Assembly (NCBI GenBank): GCA_900544675.1
Contig: UQVZ01000073.1
Coordinates: forward strand, 1 to 8,781
Source of the DNA: an uncultured Bacteroides sp.
Lineage (GTDB): Bacteria; Bacteroidota; Bacteroidia; Bacteroidales; Bacteroidaceae
DNA: 8,781 bases
Direction: 5' to 3'
Part shown: piece by piece, positions 6,409 through 8,781 of the stretch
How the letters are laid out: each line of letters begins with the position of its first letter
Position numbering within the stretch: position 1 is the stretch's first letter
Translations under genes and position numbers: made by a program
Notes under the pieces: generated by a model
The model's input: only the letters and a program-made list of their open reading frames with translations
Databases searched by the model: none
Told to the model about the DNA's origin: nothing

Positions 6409-7074
6409 CTACATATTAATATATGAAACAGGATTCTGATTTTTACCAATCAAATAGGATATATTCATGTTTAGAAAGGGAGAGTTCTCAACTTCTTCAC
6501 CTTCAAATTCCCAACGTCCTGTGTATTCTTTTGAACTGGTTAAAAACCAACGTGTTGGTCTAAATACTCCTATGATATATCCCGAACATATAGCAAAAGC
6601 AAAATCTGCATTTTGGGCACGTTCACCATTTAATCGCCAATATTTCCTTGTACACTCATATAAGTTAGGTCTTTCACATTGAAGGTAAGTCTTACTTACA
6701 TTGAAACAGATTATCTTATCATTATTTACGTTTTCAAAAGAGCCATAATCTTGAAAAATATTCTCTATGCAAATGTTTTTATCTGCCGCATCCGCAAACT
6801 CATTGCTTTGCTGAAATTCTTCCGTTACAGCAAATTGATTTAACTGTCTATCAGATTTTGTTCCCTTTATTGCCATTAATATAATTTTATTGGGTATGAG
6901 TAAATTTCGAACATCTTCATTCAAAATGTCTGCAATCTGATACAAAATAGGAATAGGAGGTTGTACCTTATTAGTGGTATACAGATTGACCATGTTGAAA
7001 GTCTTTCCAAGCCTGTTTGCTAATTCTGTTTGACTAATACCTTTAGCCTCCAATACCTCTTTTATTCGGTTCAT
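6409..7074 (-). CDS. XRE-type HTH protein with unknown C-terminal domain
   Basis: The 221-residue product has an XRE-family helix-turn-helix at residues 1-60 (MNRIKEVLEAKGISQTELAN... NEDVRNLL), typical of repressors binding short operators. Residues about 65-221 form a second domain I cannot name. It has the pattern YWRLN--RAQNADFAFAICSGYIIGVF-PTRW, then GRW-F-GEEVE, and ends KNQNPVSYIN. The alternating hydrophobic strands and conserved Trp residues suggest a small beta-rich (PUA/ASCH-like) fold, which is inference. ATG 7074 is chosen because a perfect -7 box lies at 7101-7108; the longer frame to 7194 would cross the promoter. It heads a three-gene minus-strand cargo unit. It could autoregulate the unit, or be an effector whose HTH serves as a targeting domain. 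Confidence 0.8.
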   Translation of the reverse strand: MNRIKEVLEAKGISQTELANRLGKTFNMVNLYTTNKVQPPIPILYQIADILNEDVRNLLIPNKIILMAIKGTKSDRQLNQFAVTEEFQQSNEFADAADKNICIENIFQDYGSFENVNNDKIICFNVSKTYLQCERPNLYECTRKYWRLNGERAQNADFAFAICSGYIIGVFRPTRWFLTSSKEYTGRWEFEGEEVENSPFLNMNISYLIGKNQNPVSYINM

Positions 7075-7100
7075 ATTTGTATTCTTTTGTCTAACGGTCA

Positions 7101-7108
7101 CAAAGGTA
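7101..7108 (-). promoter_or_regulatory. -7 promoter box of the cargo operon
   Basis: On the minus strand this reads TACCTTTG, a perfect TAnnTTTG. Transcription would start at about 7094, giving a roughly 20-nt leader before ATG 7074. No good -33 TTTG is at the usual 19-21 bp spacing, which may mean activator dependence or weak expression. Confidence 0.6.
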
Positions 7109-7200
7109 CAAAATTTTATTTGGTATATTGCTTGTTTCTCAAAAGAAAGTGCTAATTTTGCAAATAAGAAAAGAGTTGTTTGGCAGAAACACACCGCAAA

Positions 7201-7215
7201 TCACAGAATTTGTGA
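7201..7215. promoter_or_regulatory. Palindrome TCACA-GAATT-TGTGA
   Basis: Perfect 5-bp arms surround a 5-bp centre, 93 bp upstream of the cargo -7 box and about 90 bp from the right end of the IME. It could be an operator for the HTH protein or an integrase/excision accessory site. Neither is shown. Confidence 0.35.
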
Positions 7216-7269
7216 CTGTTTCCAAGTCATTACCTCGTTCTATGAGAAAAGCCCATAAGTAGCTTATTT

Positions 7270-8524
7270 TTAATATATTCCTATTTTAATATCGGATTTT
7301 TCGATGAAAACACCGAATGTTGATTCAATGATATCAGAAGAGATGTTGCGTGATTCATAAATATCATTCAACTTCTCTTCCTGCTGTTTAAGGTATTCCA
7401 AAATCTTGATTCCAAGCATAGCTCTACGGTTGTTTGCATTGCCTATTATGTGCCGCGTAATATATTTCTTGCATTTCTTACTGTTAGCAAGATTAAAGCC
7501 TTCTGTTTTACAGATTGTTTCTATGTGCTCAACAGTAGCAACGGCGGTCTTCAATTCAACCAATAGCTCCTTATAATCAAGGACAAAGGAGTATGCATCC
7601 TGCATTTCCTTTGGGAGGCTAGCAAAACAACCAAGCATCTTGTTGCCCCAATCAACCCATGAGTTCATATTCATGAATCTGGCAATACTGCGCATATTGG
7701 GTGGTAAAAGATAAGCCTTGTCTGTAAGATGATATTGCAATCTGACCTTTCCAAGAATAGTAGTAAAGTTCACGAAATCAGGCTCGTTGCCATAAGCATG
7801 TTTCAAACATGTACCCATGGCATGACTGATGTCGATATGGTGCAACAATCCCGATTGCGAAATTCCGTTTGTGAGATTATGAGCCTGGTCGCTGATTACA
7901 TATTCAGGTTTAGCCCCGTTCTTCTCAATGGACTTTTCAATCTCTTGCTTGATGTCGTCTCCTTTAAAGCAGCCGCAGGATTTCATGCTGACAACCGTAA
8001 CGTCCTCATGCTTAAGAGGATGTCCGGGATGTTCGGCGGAAACGCCCAGAATCAAAAGAAGTTTCTCCCGATTGACCATAATACTTTCGTCAATGATATA
8101 CGCAAACTTTTTATCTGTAGGTTTATTATCATTTTCGTAAGTGGATAATCCCAGCTTCTTCATCCAATTCTCTACGGTATTATAGCATGGAACCTTGCCG
8201 CATTTTCCTTCAAGCACTTCGTTGAAAATTTCCAGAATCTTAACAACGGTGCGGAGGCCGCAGTTGGTACGAATGTAAATCAATACACAAAGTTGAACAA
8301 TCAGAAGAGAGTATCTATGTCCGGGAATATGTTCGATAACAATTTCATTTGTTCTTCGGTCACAGTCACGGTCTTTACGTCTTTTTTTTAAGTTCCTTTC
8401 TCGCTTCTTTAAGCTTAGCCTCTTTGGCTGCTTTTTGAGATTTCAGTTTGGCATTTTCTTTACGAAGACGTTTTACCTCTTCTTTCAGGGTCTCTTTATT
8501 GGATTTTGAATCTGATTTTTTCAT
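7270..8524 (-). pseudogene. IS transposase, N-terminal and central part (split, frame-broken)
   Basis: The reading begins at ATG 8524 with a Lys-rich coiled coil (MKKSDSKSNKETLKEEVKRL) and stops after 49 codons at 8375. The continuation, KKRRKDRDCDRRTNEIVIEH onward, lies in the +1 frame beyond a run of eight A (8382-8389 as T on the plus strand); one A fewer would join them. In the joined protein, likely catalytic residues are D145 (YIIDES), D212 (VISDQAHNL, with D231 in DISHAMG as an alternative) and E400 (IIESTFG). At 7305 the IME cuts the gene, and the frame now runs a few foreign codons to a TAA at 7270. The rest is at 140-357. The intact product would be 478 residues. The poly-A break may be programmed slippage rather than decay. 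Confidence 0.85.
7297..7310. repeat. attR core of the mobilizable element
   Basis: The sequence is TTTTT-CGA-TGAAAA, the partner of 350-363 (TTTTT-GTT-TGAAAA). From 7311 onward the sequence is IS transposase, coding ESTFGVF on the minus strand. Confidence 0.75.
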
Positions 8525-8549
8525 TGTTTTCAGTTACTTAATTATTCTA

Positions 8550-8581
8550 CTAAATTACTAAATATCAATGAAATACACAAA
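8550..8581 (-). promoter_or_regulatory. Candidate promoter of the IS transposase
   Basis: On the minus strand TTTG (8578-8581) and TAATTTAG (8550-8557, one mismatch to TAnnTTTG) are separated by exactly 20 bp, the usual Bacteroides spacing. The predicted start is about 20 nt upstream of ATG 8524. Confidence 0.5.
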
Positions 8582-8665
8582 TCTTCAAAAAACTATTTTG
8601 CCTGCTAAAGTGTTAAATTTCAGAGCATAATATGAACAATAACAAGGGCGTTTGATACTGCTTTT

Positions 8666-8691
8666 TTAGGAACGTAGAACTGGACACACTA
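8666..8691 (-). repeat. IS terminal inverted repeat, upstream end
   Basis: Read inward on the minus strand this begins TAGTGTGTCCAGTTCTACG. It is the transposase-promoter-proximal end of the IS and pairs with 113-138. Confidence 0.8.
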
Positions 8692-8700
8692 TATATTAAG
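8692..8700. repeat. Target-site duplication, right copy (TATATTAAG)
   Basis: This is identical to 104-112 and immediately follows the right terminal inverted repeat. Because both copies are intact, the IS and its passenger have not been rearranged at their outer ends since insertion. Confidence 0.75.
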
Positions 8701-8781
8701 TTACTATTTTTAGACAATTCGGAATTTCTAAGAGCCTGTTTAAATTTTAAAGTTAATCATTAAAAGAGTGTTTCTTCTTTC
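8701..8781. other. Right chromosomal flank, no gene seen
   Basis: This is a short AT-rich stretch beyond the IS. No ORF or RNA gene is evident. It ends within unassigned sequence. Confidence 0.4.

Larger units (their letters stand above)
358..7304 (+). mobile_element. Integrative mobilizable element (IME), 6,947 bp
   Basis: The boundaries come from the near-identical att cores at 350-363 and 7297-7310 and from the repair of the interrupted transposase when the segment is removed. The exact cut within each core cannot be told. The gene order is integrase, RhuM-like gene, primase-helicase, candidate oriT and MobV relaxase on the plus strand, then a minus-strand AT-rich cargo block. There are no mating-pair-formation or coupling-protein genes, so transfer would need a helper conjugative element. 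The organisation resembles Bacteroides mobilizable transposons of the NBU/Tn4555 kind by family knowledge. No recognisable antibiotic resistance gene is present. Confidence 0.88.
113..8691 (-). mobile_element. Insertion sequence split by a mobilizable element
   Basis: The ends are imperfect inverted repeats (113-138 and 8666-8691) that match at 21 of 26 positions, beginning TAG(G/T)GTGTCCAGTT. They are flanked by the direct repeat TATATTAAG. A single DDE-type transposase is encoded on the minus strand. Its N-terminal and central parts are at 7305-8524 and its C-terminal part is at 140-357. Without the 6,947-bp insertion the element is 1,632 bp long, and the transposase stop codon lies 1 bp inside the left repeat's inner edge. 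I cannot place it in a named IS family with confidence. It is almost certainly inactive here because its gene is split, and the poly-A frame break may also matter. Confidence 0.85.

Noticed and set aside
7729..8148. 139-codon plus-strand ORF opposite the transposase
   Set aside because: It is antisense to the catalytic core of the transposase and shows no independent signal.
8733..8781. GAGCCTGTTTAAATTT motif in the right flank as the end of another IS
   Set aside because: It looks IS-like in character, but no partner repeat or transposase is within the window.

Overview
The window looks like genomic DNA from a gut-type Bacteroidales bacterium (Bacteroides, Parabacteroides or a relative). 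The grounds are Bacteroides-style promoters (TAnnTTTG -7 boxes), a Bacteroidetes-type tyrosine integrase, a MobV relaxase and a primase-helicase of the kind carried on Bacteroides mobilizable elements. This is judged from sequence alone.

The layout is two nested mobile elements. The outer one is an insertion sequence of about 1.63 kb (113-357 plus 7305-8691). It has 26-bp imperfect terminal inverted repeats and a flanking 9-bp direct repeat, and its DDE-type transposase reads on the minus strand. The inner one is a 6,947-bp integrative mobilizable element (about 358-7304) inserted into the last part of the transposase gene. Removing it joins 7305-8691 to 113-357 and restores the transposase frame across the junction. 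The element is bounded by two copies of TTTTTNNNTGAAAA that differ only in the three N bases. The transposase also carries a frame break at a run of eight A, close to its N-terminus.

Inside the element, left to right on the plus strand, are: a promoter and the integrase; a frame-disrupted RhuM-like gene; an inverted repeat and a strong intrinsic terminator; a promoter, a short leader ORF and an SF3-type primase-helicase; a roughly 230-bp field with nine TGATGA/TCATCA copies; a hairpin-rich region that is a candidate oriT; and the MobV relaxase with a long coiled coil. The relaxase stops at a 14-bp-stem hairpin. On the other side of it lies a visibly more AT-rich cargo block of three minus-strand genes: an XRE-type HTH protein fused to an unrecognised C-terminal domain, and two small orphan proteins. 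This block is followed by the right end of the element.

The integrase would excise and insert the element. The helicase probably supports replication or strand processing of the circular or transferred form. The relaxase would nick at an oriT just upstream of its gene, with transfer machinery supplied by a co-resident conjugative element. The function of the three-gene cargo cannot be read from sequence; it is the part most likely to hold an undescribed system.
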